A stretch of DNA of 64,000 nt from an uncultured Lachnospiraceae bacterium (GCA_902779395.1 CACZBK010000004.1:1-64000), one strand, 5' to 3'. Positions 1 through 8,584 are shown, counted from the first letter of the stretch. Notes: a model not told the origin generated them from the letters alone. Numbers and translations: made by a program.

Positions 1-20
1 AATTTCCGAATAAAACCTTC

Positions 21-54
21 GCAATGATCCGAAGCTCAAAATGCTTCGCATTGC
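21..54 (-). other. Stable-RNA leader hairpin
   Basis: A 12-bp stem (GCAATG/CATTGC and CGAAGC/GCTTCG, with a 3-nt bulge) closes on a 7-nt loop. It lies about 90 nt downstream of the strong leftward promoter at 143-171 and has no T tract on either side. I infer a leader or processing stem of an RNA operon that continues past the left edge. The rest of 1-207 shows no coding region and no recognisable rRNA core sequence. Confidence 0.45.
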
Positions 55-142
55 TATTGGAATGTTCGGGGTTGGATAGCTGTTTATTTATCAAGGTTCG
101 TTGCCGCACGCTCCGTTTATTTCTTACCGCGTGCAGTTTGTA

Positions 143-171
143 ATATTAGCACTTTCTTTTATTCTTGTCAA
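143..171 (-). promoter_or_regulatory. Strong sigma-70-type promoter, leftward
   Basis: On the minus strand TTGACA (166-171) is followed after exactly 17 bp by TAATAT (143-148). The near-consensus match, the absence of any ORF downstream and the tRNA genes behind it suggest a promoter for an rRNA or tRNA operon beyond the left edge. Confidence 0.7.
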
Positions 172-207
172 CACCTTTTTTTAGATTTTGACCAAAAAAG
201 AAAGCCG

Positions 208-297
208 CGGAGAAGGAGGGATTTGAACCCTCGCGCCGCTATTAACGACCTACTCCCTTTCCAGGGGAGCCCCTTCGGCCAGCTTGGGTACTTCTCC
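208..297 (-). tRNA. tRNA-Ser (anticodon GGA)
   Basis: The 7-bp acceptor stem is GGAGAAG/CTTCTCC with discriminator G. The anticodon arm CTCCC-CTGGAAA-GGGAG carries GGA. A long variable arm typical of class II tRNAs precedes the T arm with GGTTCAAATCC. CCA is not encoded. It follows tRNA-Ser(TGA) by 35 nt and is probably cotranscribed with it. Confidence 0.95.
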
Positions 298-332
298 GAA
301 CAAACATTTCATAATTATCTTTTAAAAGAAAG

Positions 333-418
333 CGGAGAGGGTGGGATTCGAACCCACGTGCCGTTGCCGACAAACGGTTTTCAAGACCGCCTCGTTATGA
401 CCGCTTCGATACCTCTCC
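333..418 (-). tRNA. tRNA-Ser (anticodon TGA)
   Basis: The acceptor stem GGAGAGG/CCTCTCC and discriminator G enclose an anticodon loop CTTGAAA with TGA. There is a long variable arm and a T arm containing GGTTCGAATCC. CCA is not encoded. It is the first gene of a two-tRNA unit driven by the promoter at 449-477. Confidence 0.95.
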
Positions 419-448
419 GTATCTGTGCGCTTTTATCGCGCAACAGAT

Positions 449-477
449 ATATTACCAGATGCCGGAACCGGTGTCAA
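449..477 (-). promoter_or_regulatory. Promoter of the tRNA-Ser pair
   Basis: TTGACA (472-477), a 17-bp spacer and TAATAT (449-454) on the minus strand sit just upstream of tRNA-Ser(TGA). The hexamers and spacing are identical to those at 143-171. A bulged stem-loop (about 421-448) lies between promoter and tRNA and may be trimmed during 5' maturation. Confidence 0.8.
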
Positions 478-525
478 TGTTTTTTTATAACAGTTTTTCG
501 CTGAAATTATCGTCATCATTAAGAT

Positions 526-549
526 CCAGTGATCCGTTGGTCTCACTGG
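526..549 (-). other. Hairpin downstream of ispD
   Basis: Perfect 7-bp arms CCAGTGA/TCACTGG around a 10-nt loop lie 23 nt after the ispD stop codon. There is no T run on the minus strand, so it is a poor intrinsic terminator; it may stabilise the 3' end of the operon mRNA. Confidence 0.35.
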
Positions 550-571
550 TTTCATACTGATCTTTATTCTT

Positions 572-1306
572 TTATATATCATCCCGGCTTAGATCAGATG
601 CCCTTCTCTGCATCAGCCACATCGCATAAAGCATATCTTCGGGAGTGGTTATCTTGATATTTTCATACTCACCCTTATACAGATGCACCCTGTGATCTGT
701 AAGCAGCTCCACTATCATCGCATCGTCACTTATCTCTATTCCCCGGGCCAGAAGCTCCTCCTCTTCATCTTCAAGCCTTCCATATGCGTCACGGATGAGT
801 GATGCTTCAAAGACCTGAGGTGTCTGCATCTGCCATACACTTTTTCTTGATGGTGTAGCTTTAACAAAGGTCTCTTCATCCGCAAGCTTCACAGTATCCT
901 TTGAAGGAACGGAAACAATGGACGCACCATACTTTTTAACATCTGCGAGCACCCCATCGAGCACTGACCTGCTTATAAAGGGCCTGGCCCCATCGTGTAT
1001 AAAAATATAGTCCGCATCGGCACTCACGGCTTTCACCCCGTTCATAACGGAATGATATCGTTCCCTGCCTCCGCAGACTATCTTTCTGACTTTTTTTAAC
1101 CCGTATCTATCTATTATCTCTTTACGGCACATTTCTTCATCACCCGCAGCGCATACCAGCACTATCTCATCCATGAAGCTTTCTTCAAACGTTTTAAGTG
1201 CATAATAGATCAACGGATGACCGCAAAGTTCCATATACTGTTTGGGCACATCTGCACCCATTCTTTTTCCGCTTCCGCCGGATAATACTATTGCCGCATT
1301 TTTCAA
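572..1306 (-). CDS. ispD: 2-C-methyl-D-erythritol 4-phosphate cytidylyltransferase
   Basis: IspD transfers CMP from CTP to 2-C-methyl-D-erythritol 4-phosphate in the cytosolic non-mevalonate isoprenoid pathway. The 244-residue length fits the family. The nucleotide-binding start SGGSGKRMG...PKQ lies at about residues 9-23, and the substrate-site stretches HDGARPF and the KxTTPED end are present. The start is a TTG that overlaps the tsaD stop codon and is preceded by GGGGGAG at good spacing; no ATG would keep the glycine-rich loop. It is the last gene of the operon starting at the YcxB-like gene, and no other MEP-pathway gene is in the window. Confidence 0.96.
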   Translation of the reverse strand: MKNAAIVLSGGSGKRMGADVPKQYMELCGHPLIYYALKTFEESFMDEIVLVCAAGDEEMCRKEIIDRYGLKKVRKIVCGGRERYHSVMNGVKAVSADADYIFIHDGARPFISRSVLDGVLADVKKYGASIVSVPSKDTVKLADEETFVKATPSRKSVWQMQTPQVFEASLIRDAYGRLEDEEEELLARGIEISDDAMIVELLTDHRVHLYKGEYENIKITTPEDMLYAMWLMQRRASDLSRDDI

Positions 1307-2325
1307 ATCCGCTCCCCCAGCCGGAGCGCCGGAACGGCATTAAGATCCAGGCCATGCCGGACTCCTTTGATATATTCATAATATGCCGCCGCCCCTATCA
1401 TAGCCGCATTATCCGTACACAGTATAAAGTCGGGGCAATAAAATTCAACACCTTTTGTTTCACATGCCTTTTCGAAGGCGGCACGCAGATGCCGGTTGGC
1501 TGCCACTCCGCCCGCAATGGCAAAGCGTTTTTCGCCGCCCTTGTCAAGTGCCAGCATGGAATGCTCGACCAGCACATCGACAACAGCTTTCTGGAAAGAT
1601 GCCGCCACATCCGCCGTGTTCACTTCCTGTTTCTTCAGTGCGCAGGAATTAAGATAATTAAGTACGGCAGATTTAAGACCGCTGAAAGAAAAATCATAAT
1701 CCGAACCGTCCACTTTAGCTCTCGGAAAAGGAATGGCATCGGGATCGCCCTCATCAGACAGAGCATCTATCTTAGGCCCTCCGGGATATCCCAGTCCGAT
1801 GGCACGCGCCACCTTATCAAAAGCTTCTCCCGCGGAATCATCACAGCTGCGTCCCAGTATCTCATATTCCCCGTAATCCTTCACCCTTGCAAGAGTAGTA
1901 TGGCCTCCGGAAACTATGAGACAGGGAAAAGGCGGCTCAAGTTCCTTAAACTGTAAAAAGTTGGCACAGATATGGCCTTCTATATGATGAACACCTATCA
2001 GCGGTTTATTTGCAGCAAATGCAAGGCCTTTTGCAAAAGAGACTCCAACGAGCAGTGCTCCCACAAGCCCCGGACCGTACGTTACCGCTATGGCATCTAT
2101 CTCATCCAGAGTAATTCCTGCGTCGGAAAGAGCTTTGCCTACCACACGGTTGATCCTCTCGGTATGTTTACGCGATGCTATCTCCGGCACCACTCCTCCG
2201 TATAAGGTATGTATGTCTATCTGTGACGATATAACGTTGGAGAGTATCTTTCTGCCGTCTGCCACCACCGCAGCAGCCGTCTCGTCACACGACGATTCTA
2301 TGGCCAAAATATTTATCCCGCTCAT
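1303..2325 (-). CDS. tsaD: tRNA N6-threonylcarbamoyladenosine synthase subunit TsaD
   Basis: TsaD transfers the threonylcarbamoyl group from TC-AMP to A37 of ANN-decoding tRNAs, working with TsaB and TsaE. The 340-residue protein has the ASKHA-fold start [10 protein letters not shown], the metal-binding HxExH motif in [13 protein letters not shown] (around residue 110), and the nucleotide-binding segments VSGGHTTL and [12 protein letters not shown]. tsaB and tsaE are in the same operon, separated from it by rimI, rnz and a hypothetical gene. The TsaC/YwlC enzyme that makes TC-AMP is not in the window. Confidence 0.97.
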   Translation of the reverse strand: MSGINILAIESSCDETAAAVVADGRKILSNVISSQIDIHTLYGGVVPEIASRKHTERINRVVGKALSDAGITLDEIDAIAVTYGPGLVGALLVGVSFAKGLAFAANKPLIGVHHIEGHICANFLQFKELEPPFPCLIVSGGHTTLARVKDYGEYEILGRSCDDSAGEAFDKVARAIGLGYPGGPKIDALSDEGDPDAIPFPRAKVDGSDYDFSFSGLKSAVLNYLNSCALKKQEVNTADVAASFQKAVVDVLVEHSMLALDKGGEKRFAIAGGVAANRHLRAAFEKACETKGVEFYCPDFILCTDNAAMIGAAAYYEYIKGVRHGLDLNAVPALRLGERI

Positions 2326-2326
2326 A

Positions 2327-2974
2327 CTATCCTATATTAGGCAGAGCCGTGCCGGATGCACTCTCTGCGCCTTCCTCCATCTTCTTAAATCCCAGGATCT
2401 TCCAGTGTCCCATATCATCCCTGCGCATAACGTAGATATAGCGTACAACGGGATAATATATAGTCCCGCTCACCATCTGCTTGAGCGTAAATGTATCATA
2501 AAGCCTTGCACATTCATAACCTTCGTGTTCATAGTAATCAACATCCATCGAAGGCGTCACATCTATATTGTATATGGTAGTACCGTAATCTCCCTGTAAC
2601 TTCAGATTAGCTATATCCTTCTTGAGCTGGGCATAAAATTCATCTGTAGTCTGATTTGCGACCAGCTCATCATCAAGCATCTTTCTGCTCATCAACGCCA
2701 GAGCCATCAGTTCATCTTCCGTATAATCTTCGTTATAGAAACAGGTGGTTATCTCATTGTAGTACTTAAGGACCTGTACGGGAGTGGACGGGTATTCCTT
2801 ATATGCATCTTCGGCTATGAGCTTTTGTGTATGTGTCATATCCCTGACACTCTTTGATGCCTGGGTATCGGACGAGGTTTCCTCTTTATTACGGCGCGAA
2901 AGAGCCAGATAGACCCCTACAAGGACTACCACAATGAAAAGCATCATTACGATTGTCTTCGCGTGTTTCTTCAT
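2327..2974 (-). CDS. Membrane-anchored DUF6715-like protein
   Basis: Function unknown. The 215-residue protein has a short basic start, one hydrophobic segment (about residues 8-26) and a long hydrophilic remainder, so it is probably an N-terminally anchored extracytoplasmic protein. The stretch [15 protein letters not shown] followed by [12 protein letters not shown] resembles, from memory, the DUF6715 family of Lachnospiraceae. It abuts rnz (stop 2974, next stop 2975) and nearly touches tsaD, so it is translated within the t6A operon. No catalytic motif is visible. Confidence 0.7.
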   Translation of the reverse strand: MKKHAKTIVMMLFIVVVLVGVYLALSRRNKEETSSDTQASKSVRDMTHTQKLIAEDAYKEYPSTPVQVLKYYNEITTCFYNEDYTEDELMALALMSRKMLDDELVANQTTDEFYAQLKKDIANLKLQGDYGTTIYNIDVTPSMDVDYYEHEGYECARLYDTFTLKQMVSGTIYYPVVRYIYVMRRDDMGHWKILGFKKMEEGAESASGTALPNIG

Positions 2975-3886
2975 CTATTCCTCTTCAAACTTAAGATCTA
3001 CATTCATACCGTCTTTCCCGGCTTTTGCCCGCGGAAAGATCGCACGTACTCCGTCCATATACTGTTCAGGTTTAAATAATGCAGGACTGTAATGTGTCAG
3101 CCACATTTCCTTAGGCTGAGCCGCTTTCGCCAGCTCCGCCGCCTCATTAAACATCATATGCTTGTGAGCAAGGGCTTTTTCAAACTTATCCGCTTCTCCA
3201 TACATGCCTTCACAGATGAACAGATCTGCTCCTGCGGCATTTTCTTCAATGCTCCCGGTAGGTCTGGTATCAGTGGTGTAAGTCACCTTAAGGCCTCTGC
3301 GGTCAGCCCCCATTACCATATCGGGAGTATAATGCATGCCTTCCTCATCTATGGTCTCGCCATGCTGAAGTCTGTTCCAGTACTTAAGCGGGATGCCCGC
3401 TTCTTTCGCTGCCTGCGCATCGAATCTGCCCTGTCTTTTAATCTCTATGGAATATCCGTAACAGGTCACGTTGTGGTTCACTTTAAAAGCTCTTATAAAG
3501 CCGCCTTCAAACTCTATATCTTCACATGCTTCCTTCAGTTCATGAAAATTTATCTGAAAAGGGAGTTCGGGCGCTATCACACGGAGCGCATTCACAACAC
3601 GTTCAAGCCCCTTAGGTCCTATCATCATAAGAGGTTCCGTACGTTCCGCATTTCCCATATTAAGAAGCATACCCGGCAATCCGCTTATATGATCCGCATG
3701 ATAATGGGTAAAACACATTATACCGACCGGATTAGGGCTGTAGCCTGCCTGCCGCATGGCCATCTGTGTCCCTTCACCGCAGTCGATGAGTATGCTGAGT
3801 CCGTTATATCTCGCCAAAAGCGATGTAAGGTATCTGCGGGGCATGGGCATCATTCCGCCCGTCCCTAAAAGACATACCTCCAGCAT
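2975..3886 (-). CDS. rnz: Ribonuclease Z
   Basis: RNase Z is the zinc endonuclease that removes 3' trailers from tRNA precursors. The metallo-beta-lactamase motif THYHADH is at residues 60-66, DTRPTG and the late histidine motif in WLTHYSP are present, and the 303-residue length is that of the short bacterial form. Since the two tRNA genes in this window lack encoded CCA, an RNase Z route for 3' maturation is consistent. It sits between rimI (3-nt gap) and the DUF6715-like gene, placing another tRNA-maturation gene in the t6A operon. Confidence 0.93.
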   Translation of the reverse strand: MLEVCLLGTGGMMPMPRRYLTSLLARYNGLSILIDCGEGTQMAMRQAGYSPNPVGIMCFTHYHADHISGLPGMLLNMGNAERTEPLMMIGPKGLERVVNALRVIAPELPFQINFHELKEACEDIEFEGGFIRAFKVNHNVTCYGYSIEIKRQGRFDAQAAKEAGIPLKYWNRLQHGETIDEEGMHYTPDMVMGADRRGLKVTYTTDTRPTGSIEENAAGADLFICEGMYGEADKFEKALAHKHMMFNEAAELAKAAQPKEMWLTHYSPALFKPEQYMDGVRAIFPRAKAGKDGMNVDLKFEEE

Positions 3887-3889
3887 ATA

Positions 3890-4336
3890 TCAGCTGTCCT
3901 TTCTGTACCAATATACAAGCCCGTCTTCCACGGGATCCGAATAACATTTTTTTATTAAACCTTCTTCTTTAAAGCCAAGCTTCTCATAAAGAGCCTTTGC
4001 AGCTGTATTGCCTGATCGTACTTCCAGCACTATCGCTTCGATACCGTTCTTTTCTCCCTCTTCGATCAGAGCTCCGAGCATCCCTTCCGCAATCCCTTTT
4101 CTTCTGTGGGAAGCATCCACGGAAACATTTAAAAGCTCTGCTTCCGGAGGAGAGCATATAAGTCCGGCCACTCCGATGATCCGCCCGTCTTCTTCTGCCA
4201 CATAATATATGCGCTCATTCATGATAAGGCATTTTTCAAAGTCTTCTTTCAGCCAGGGTCTTGAGAAATTAGCCGCTTCCAATGCAGCGACAGCATCAAG
4301 GTCATCCTCTTTCATCCTGCGATATATGATGCCCAT
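3890..4336 (-). CDS. rimI: Ribosomal protein alanine N-acetyltransferase RimI
   Basis: A 148-residue GNAT enzyme expected to acetylate the N-terminal alanine of ribosomal protein S18. The acetyl-CoA loop RRKGIAEGML and the late motif NTAAKALYEKLGF are clear. Its position directly after tsaB, with the start codon overlapping the tsaB stop, matches the conserved tsaE-tsaB-rimI-tsaD order, which supports the RimI name over a generic GNAT. Confidence 0.93.
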   Translation of the reverse strand: MGIIYRRMKEDDLDAVAALEAANFSRPWLKEDFEKCLIMNERIYYVAEEDGRIIGVAGLICSPPEAELLNVSVDASHRRKGIAEGMLGALIEEGEKNGIEAIVLEVRSGNTAAKALYEKLGFKEEGLIKKCYSDPVEDGLVYWYRKDS

Positions 4337-5052
4337 CAGCTGTTTACACCCGATAAGCGTTCTTCACGCTCGCGTTCTGCCTGACTCCTTCTTAAATATT
4401 CCGGAGCGAAGTCCTCTGCCGCAACAGCCGGCACGCCTTCCGTCAGCTTATCCGCCGCATACTGAGCGATACAAGCCGCCGACTGGTAACGTCTGTGGCC
4501 CGGGGCTATCACGCATCTGTCTCCAAGGCTGTTTCTGATGGCATCAAGATGTACATCCACGCCATCTCCCAGAAAAACCACTTCTCCTTCGGCTGCTTTA
4601 AGCCGCTTCAGCTGTTCTTCAAGTGCGAGAGCCTCCCCTTCTCTTACGGTCTTTAAACTGCCTCCTTCAAAACGGTAAATACCGCTGTATACCTGGGATC
4701 TTCTTGCGTCCATCATGGGACAGATCAATGAAGGAACTCCCCAGAACCGGTAGCTCAGCCCTTCGAGTGTAGGTACCGGCATTATCTTTACACCAAGTGC
4801 AAATGCCATACCTTTAGCTGCTGCCGCACCAATGCGCAGACCTGTAAACGATCCCGGCCCCGCTGCCACAGCAATCACATCCGTTGCGGCGATATCATAT
4901 TCCGCTCTTTTGCACATCTCCTCCATCATGGGCATTATGGTCTGGGAATGTGTGAGTTTGTGATTTAAGCTGTATTCACCCCTTATGCGGCCATCACAAA
5001 AGACCGCCACAGATGCCACCGCTCCCGATGAATCCAGTGCCAGTATGTTCAT
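4336..5052 (-). CDS. tsaB: t6A synthesis scaffold protein TsaB
   Basis: TsaB is the inactive TsaD paralogue that binds TsaD and TsaE in the threonylcarbamoyl transfer complex. The 238-residue sequence starts with LALDSSGAVASVAV and has the AAGPGSFTGLRIG signature near residue 65, but lacks the metal-binding HxExH motif of TsaD. It overlaps tsaE by 4 nt and rimI by 1 nt, indicating translational coupling. Confidence 0.96.
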   Translation of the reverse strand: MNILALDSSGAVASVAVFCDGRIRGEYSLNHKLTHSQTIMPMMEEMCKRAEYDIAATDVIAVAAGPGSFTGLRIGAAAAKGMAFALGVKIMPVPTLEGLSYRFWGVPSLICPMMDARRSQVYSGIYRFEGGSLKTVREGEALALEEQLKRLKAAEGEVVFLGDGVDVHLDAIRNSLGDRCVIAPGHRRYQSAACIAQYAADKLTEGVPAVAAEDFAPEYLRRSQAEREREERLSGVNS

Positions 5053-5480
5053 GTTTCCACCTTTATGAGCCGGTGATCGAAATCATCGCTCTTATCCTTT
5101 TCGATACTTATCTTCATGCAATCCGGCGGGAGCAGCTCATCGATCAGTTCCGACCATTCAATAAGGCACACTCCGTCGCCGTAAAGATACTCATCCAGCC
5201 CGACTTCCTGCATCTCTTCAGGATCCTCTATACGATACACATCAAAATGGTATAAGTTAAGCCTGCCGCCCTCATATACCCTGAGTATCGTAAATGTAGG
5301 AGAATTAACAGGCCCATCTACCCCCAGCCCTTTCGCAAACCCCTGGGAAAACACCGTCTTTCCGGCGCCCATCTGAGCTCTGAAGGCAATAACCTGTCCG
5401 GGATATGCATCATGCGCCAGCTTTTCCGCTATCTGCCTTGTCTCCTCTGCACTGCTACTTTCAAAAACTTTAACACTCAA
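5049..5480 (-). CDS. tsaE: t6A synthesis ATPase TsaE
   Basis: TsaE is the small P-loop ATPase that cycles the TsaB-TsaD complex. The 143-residue protein has the Walker A motif QMGAGKTVF near residue 38, the switch PVNSPTFTI and the conserved LYHFDVYRI followed by CLIEWSE. It overlaps its neighbours on both sides by 4 nt, so the preceding YcxB-like gene and tsaB are in the same mRNA. Confidence 0.96.
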   Translation of the reverse strand: MSVKVFESSSAEETRQIAEKLAHDAYPGQVIAFRAQMGAGKTVFSQGFAKGLGVDGPVNSPTFTILRVYEGGRLNLYHFDVYRIEDPEEMQEVGLDEYLYGDGVCLIEWSELIDELLPPDCMKISIEKDKSDDFDHRLIKVET

Positions 5481-6019
5481 TATCTTATTTTTACCCTCTT
5501 TGGCTCCATGTATTTTGCGATCAGCCCGATCAGTTCGGCTGCCCCGCCGGGGATCTGCTCCCTCGGGAAAATGGAGGCATTGTTCTTTCCTGTATAGATG
5601 ATGATACTCTTTTTCGTGGATACCGCCTTGGTACAGCCGCTCCAGTCTATACTGCTTTTTGCTTCATCCTGACTTACGGTAAAGCCCGTCTCATAAAAAC
5701 GATACTTAAGAGGCTGCTTAAATGAGGGATTTGTCAGCATGACCATCTTTGAACGCTTAAAAAGAGTGAGCGGAAGATATAAAAGAACTATCACGCCCAT
5801 TATCAGATACAGCCAGCCGCCTCTCATAAAAAAGACTATGATCCCGAATGCACCAAAACAGCTGCCTATCAGCCCCACTGCCGAAGTATAACTGTGACGC
5901 AATAGGTAATCATACAGTACTCCCGAAGACATCCTTACATCAAATTCAAGCTCCGGAGTACCTTCATCAACCTCTTTTGAAGGTTCTTCCTCTATTTTTT
6001 TTTTTTTTTCTTTTTCCAT
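5477..6019 (-). CDS. YcxB-like membrane protein
   Basis: Function unknown. The 180-residue protein has a charged start, two membrane segments (about residues 47-95) and a C-terminal domain resembling the YcxB-like family (YRFYETGF, then a W-S-G segment and KNNASIFPREQI). It is the first gene of the t6A operon. Codons 4-9 lie on an uninterrupted run of 15 A residues on the coding strand (5995-6009), a hot spot for slippage. The promoter at 6032-6060 leaves a leader of only about six nucleotides and no clear Shine-Dalgarno sequence. Confidence 0.75.
   Translation of the reverse strand: MEKEKKKKIEEEPSKEVDEGTPELEFDVRMSSGVLYDYLLRHSYTSAVGLIGSCFGAFGIIVFFMRGGWLYLIMGVIVLLYLPLTLFKRSKMVMLTNPSFKQPLKYRFYETGFTVSQDEAKSSIDWSGCTKAVSTKKSIIIYTGKNNASIFPREQIPGGAAELIGLIAKYMEPKRVKIRY
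5995..6009 (-). repeat. Homopolymer A15 tract in the YcxB-like gene
   Basis: Fifteen consecutive T residues on plus are fifteen A residues in the coding strand, spanning codons 4-9 just after the start. Gain or loss of one base would shift the frame. Confidence 0.9.
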
Positions 6020-6031
6020 GTTCCGACAGTT

Positions 6032-6060
6032 ATCATAACAGATAATACATCAAAAAGCAA
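6032..6060 (-). promoter_or_regulatory. Promoter of the t6A operon
   Basis: TTGCTT (6055-6060), a 17-bp spacer and TATGAT (6032-6037) on the minus strand. The start codon at 6019 is only 12 nt after the -10 hexamer, so transcripts should start about six bases upstream of the ATG. Confidence 0.65.
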
Positions 6061-6092
6061 ATATATAAGGTATTTTCAGCGTGTTTTAACGC

Positions 6093-6863
6093 TTATTCGG
6101 CAGCCTTTGCTTCCTTTCGTGAAACCTGTACCCCGCTGCTCTTAAAGATCGGGCTTAAACGCTTATAAACAGCCAGACAGATAACGGAATCCGCGCATCC
6201 TTTTAACAGGTTAAGAGGAGCGACACAGGCTATAACAAAGCTTACGATACCACCGGCTGCCAGGGGATTGACCTCCTCTCCCATAGCCAGGATCACATCC
6301 AGAGGCATCCCGTACAGTGCGGCAAATGCAGGCAGAAGATATAATGCGTTAAAGGCTGTACCGAATACTGTCATGATAAGGGTACCGCTGATCAACGCTG
6401 CCAGAGCCGTAGCTTTTGTCTTCTTCATTGAATAGATGATGCTTGCGGGCAATACCAGACTGCATCCGACTGCAAAGTTTGCGAATTCTCCCACGAAGGC
6501 CGTGCTGGTATTTTTAAGCACAAGCTTGATAACGACCTTAAGAAATTCCATCACTACGGCTGCTGCCGGTCCGTATGCAAAACCGCCGATGAGTACAGGC
6601 AGCTCCGAAAAATCGAGCTTATAGAACGGGGGGGCAAACGGCATGGGTATCTCAAACAGCATAATAACACCGGAGAGTGCGGAGAACATGCCACACATGA
6701 CCAGCTTGCGTGTTGAAAACACCTTCCCGGTCTCGCCGTTCTTTTTCCTTGAGATCATTTCACAGATCACCGCAAGCACAAACAATGCAGCGATGACAGC
6801 CAGTATCCCGCCAACATAACCGGCGTGCTCGGATACATTTTGGAGCAGACTTTTTTCTTCCAT
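6093..6863 (-). CDS. ribU: ECF transporter S component, riboflavin-type
   Basis: An integral membrane substrate-binding component of an energy-coupling factor transporter, likely for riboflavin, with 256 residues and five to six hydrophobic segments. After an extra N-terminal helix, the STRKLVMCGMFSALSGVIML and KLDFSELPVLIGGFAYGP segments are typical of the RibU/ECF S family. An FMN riboswitch and its terminator directly upstream support riboflavin as substrate. No EcfA/EcfT genes are in the window, so it probably shares a common energising module. Riboflavin would feed RibF (34076-34984). Confidence 0.9.
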   Translation of the reverse strand: MEEKSLLQNVSEHAGYVGGILAVIAALFVLAVICEMISRKKNGETGKVFSTRKLVMCGMFSALSGVIMLFEIPMPFAPPFYKLDFSELPVLIGGFAYGPAAAVVMEFLKVVIKLVLKNTSTAFVGEFANFAVGCSLVLPASIIYSMKKTKATALAALISGTLIMTVFGTAFNALYLLPAFAALYGMPLDVILAMGEEVNPLAAGGIVSFVIACVAPLNLLKGCADSVICLAVYKRLSPIFKSSGVQVSRKEAKAAE

Positions 6864-6907
6864 CTTTCTTTTCCTCCTTTAGGATATTTTCTGAAGGGAT
6901 CCCATCG

Positions 6908-6936
6908 AAAAAGCCCCGTGACACATGCCACAGGGC
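6908..6936 (-). terminator. Riboswitch expression-platform terminator
   Basis: On the minus strand GCCCTGTG and CACGGGGC form an 8-bp stem around GCATGTGT, followed by TTTTT. It lies between the FMN aptamer and the ribU start, as expected for ligand-induced termination. Confidence 0.8.
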
Positions 6937-6960
6937 GAAAAAACAGACATCAAAAAACTT

Positions 6961-7116
6961 ACCTGTCTTTCTCTCATCCGGACTAAAGACCTAAGTCTAA
7001 TACCGTCGGTTCCGGGATCACACCGGATCAGCCGTATTTTTAAATACAGGTCGCGGACTAAAGCACAAAGCTCATCACCGCCGGTGGGGAATCTCACCCC
7101 GCCCCGAAAGATCCTT
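6961..7116 (-). ncRNA. FMN riboswitch (RFN element)
   Basis: The minus strand contains the conserved aptamer blocks in order: AGGATCTTTCGGGGC, GGGTGAGATTCCCCACCGG with CGGTGATGAG, and AGTCCGCGACC, with the closing AGTCCGGATGAGAGAAAGA block. This is the FMN-binding RFN element. The downstream terminator at 6908-6936 suggests transcriptional control of ribU. This element fills the 348-nt gap between ribU and the GH25 gene. Confidence 0.95.
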
Positions 7117-7138
7117 CATATCATTTTGAAACGTGCCT

Positions 7139-7167
7139 ATCTTACCACAGTAAGATCACTTTGTAAA
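7139..7167 (-). promoter_or_regulatory. Promoter of the FMN riboswitch-ribU unit
   Basis: TTTACA (7162-7167), a 17-bp spacer and TAAGAT (7139-7144) on the minus strand. Two perfect inverted repeats overlap it: 7139-7156 (ATCTTAC/GTAAGAT) covers the -10 and 7157-7170 (CACTTT/AAAGTG) covers the -35. They may be operators or hairpins. Confidence 0.6.
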
Positions 7168-7210
7168 GTGCATTGATATTCCCGGCTATAAGCATATACT
7201 CACCGGCGGA

Positions 7211-8569
7211 TCACAGGCTCAGCGGATCCGTAAACCACAGGCTCATATCACACTTTCCGTTTATGCCCGGCACGGTGGCACTGTCAGTGTACTGCCAGCA
7301 CTTCATCTTATACGGAAAATACAGGTATTCGGAATAAAATGCATACCAAAGCGGCAGGTCACAGATCCGTGCCTGATCAAGATAATGGAAATATACCAGC
7401 AGTCCGGTATACAGCATAGGCTTATAGCCTGCCTGCCTTACCTCATCCACAAAAGCCAGGGCGACATCCGTACGGGTCTTCTGATCCAGAGCATCTGCCC
7501 TTGCCTCATCATAACCGATATGTTCCACATCCAGTACTATGGGCAGATCCGGTGTATAACCTGCCAGATGATCTATACAGACACGTGCTTCCTCGCGCGC
7601 CTCAGCCTCAGTTACGGCTTCGGAAAAGAAATATACGCCGAATTTGATCCCGGCCGCCGATGCTCCCCTGATATTATCATCTATATATTTATCCTCAACC
7701 AGTTTACCGCTTCCGTAACCGCGAAATCCGGCACGTATCATAGCGTATTTAATTCCGGAGGCAGCCACTTTATTCCAGTCTATCACACCCTGAAATTCCG
7801 ACACATCTATCATGGGTATGCCCTTATCCACACCGTCCACCATGTAGTGCATGGTGCCGTCTTCATCCCTGACTATCTGCCCCTCACTTATATCATTCCT
7901 CGGAACATTATCAAGCAAAGGAGCAAATTCATAAGTATCTTTATCCACGGTATAGAAAGCATGGTCCTTAAAAACAGCCCTTACCGCTGTCATGGGCCCG
8001 CCGCCTTCCTTAAGTGCAGCTGCCATCATTATATCCCGGATATACTCTTCTCTTTCGTTTGCCGCCGCTTCCTTTATATCCTCAAGTTTATCCGTGACCG
8101 CCGTCTGCAGGACTGCCGGATCCTCCTTCTGCACAGCAAAAGATGCGGCGTCATCGGAAACACTCTCCCCTACAGCCGAAATGGTGCCTGTAACCCCTTC
8201 CGCGGCCTCTGAAGGCAGCTCCTGCTCTGCTCCGTCTATTGCAGCATTCATACTGTTTATCAGAGCTTCATTTTCTTTGATCTGCTGTTCATAGCGCGCA
8301 GCATCCTCAGCCCTCGCTTCCATCTCTGCGGCAAGAGCCTTTTTCTGATCCTCCAAGACATACAGGAGGTAACCGCATAATCCAAATGCGGCAAGCAGCA
8401 AAAAAATAAGGACAGCTACCGGTGCAAAACTCCTTCCCTTCTCTGCCCTTCGCTTTCCCGCCTTCTTTCCGGCTTCCTTTTTGCCTTCATCGGCGGCATT
8501 AAGATGATCATTTACCAGATCGATAAGCTCCAGATCATCATCATTCATCAATTCTTCGTTCTTTCGCAT
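7211..8569 (-). CDS. Membrane-anchored GH25 muramidase
   Basis: A predicted peptidoglycan muramidase of glycoside hydrolase family 25. The 452 residues comprise a basic cytoplasmic tail (1-47), one membrane helix (about 48-72), a coiled coil (about 74-112), a spacer and a C-terminal GH25 barrel from about residue 250. The family active-site pattern is visible: IDVSEFQG with Asp255 and VLDVEH with Asp347 and Glu349, plus the closing YTDSATVPGI segment. It is type II membrane anchored, not secreted free. It ends a four-gene unit with the DUF975, SprA-like and DUF4190-like genes. Confidence 0.88.
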   Translation of the reverse strand: MRKNEELMNDDDLELIDLVNDHLNAADEGKKEAGKKAGKRRAEKGRSFAPVAVLIFLLLAAFGLCGYLLYVLEDQKKALAAEMEARAEDAARYEQQIKENEALINSMNAAIDGAEQELPSEAAEGVTGTISAVGESVSDDAASFAVQKEDPAVLQTAVTDKLEDIKEAAANEREEYIRDIMMAAALKEGGGPMTAVRAVFKDHAFYTVDKDTYEFAPLLDNVPRNDISEGQIVRDEDGTMHYMVDGVDKGIPMIDVSEFQGVIDWNKVAASGIKYAMIRAGFRGYGSGKLVEDKYIDDNIRGASAAGIKFGVYFFSEAVTEAEAREEARVCIDHLAGYTPDLPIVLDVEHIGYDEARADALDQKTRTDVALAFVDEVRQAGYKPMLYTGLLVYFHYLDQARICDLPLWYAFYSEYLYFPYKMKCWQYTDSATVPGINGKCDMSLWFTDPLSL

Positions 8570-8584
8570 AAACTTCTCCGATAC

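Noticed and set aside
1..142. Possible rRNA fragment
   Set aside because: No conserved 16S, 23S or 5S core sequence can be recognised; only a leader-like hairpin is visible.
223..504. Plus-strand reading frame of 93 codons
   Set aside because: It lies across both tRNA-Ser genes on the opposite strand and has no ribosome-binding site.
1198..1956. Long plus-strand reading frame (252 codons)
   Set aside because: Antisense to tsaD and ispD, which are unambiguous; composition is that of a shadow frame.
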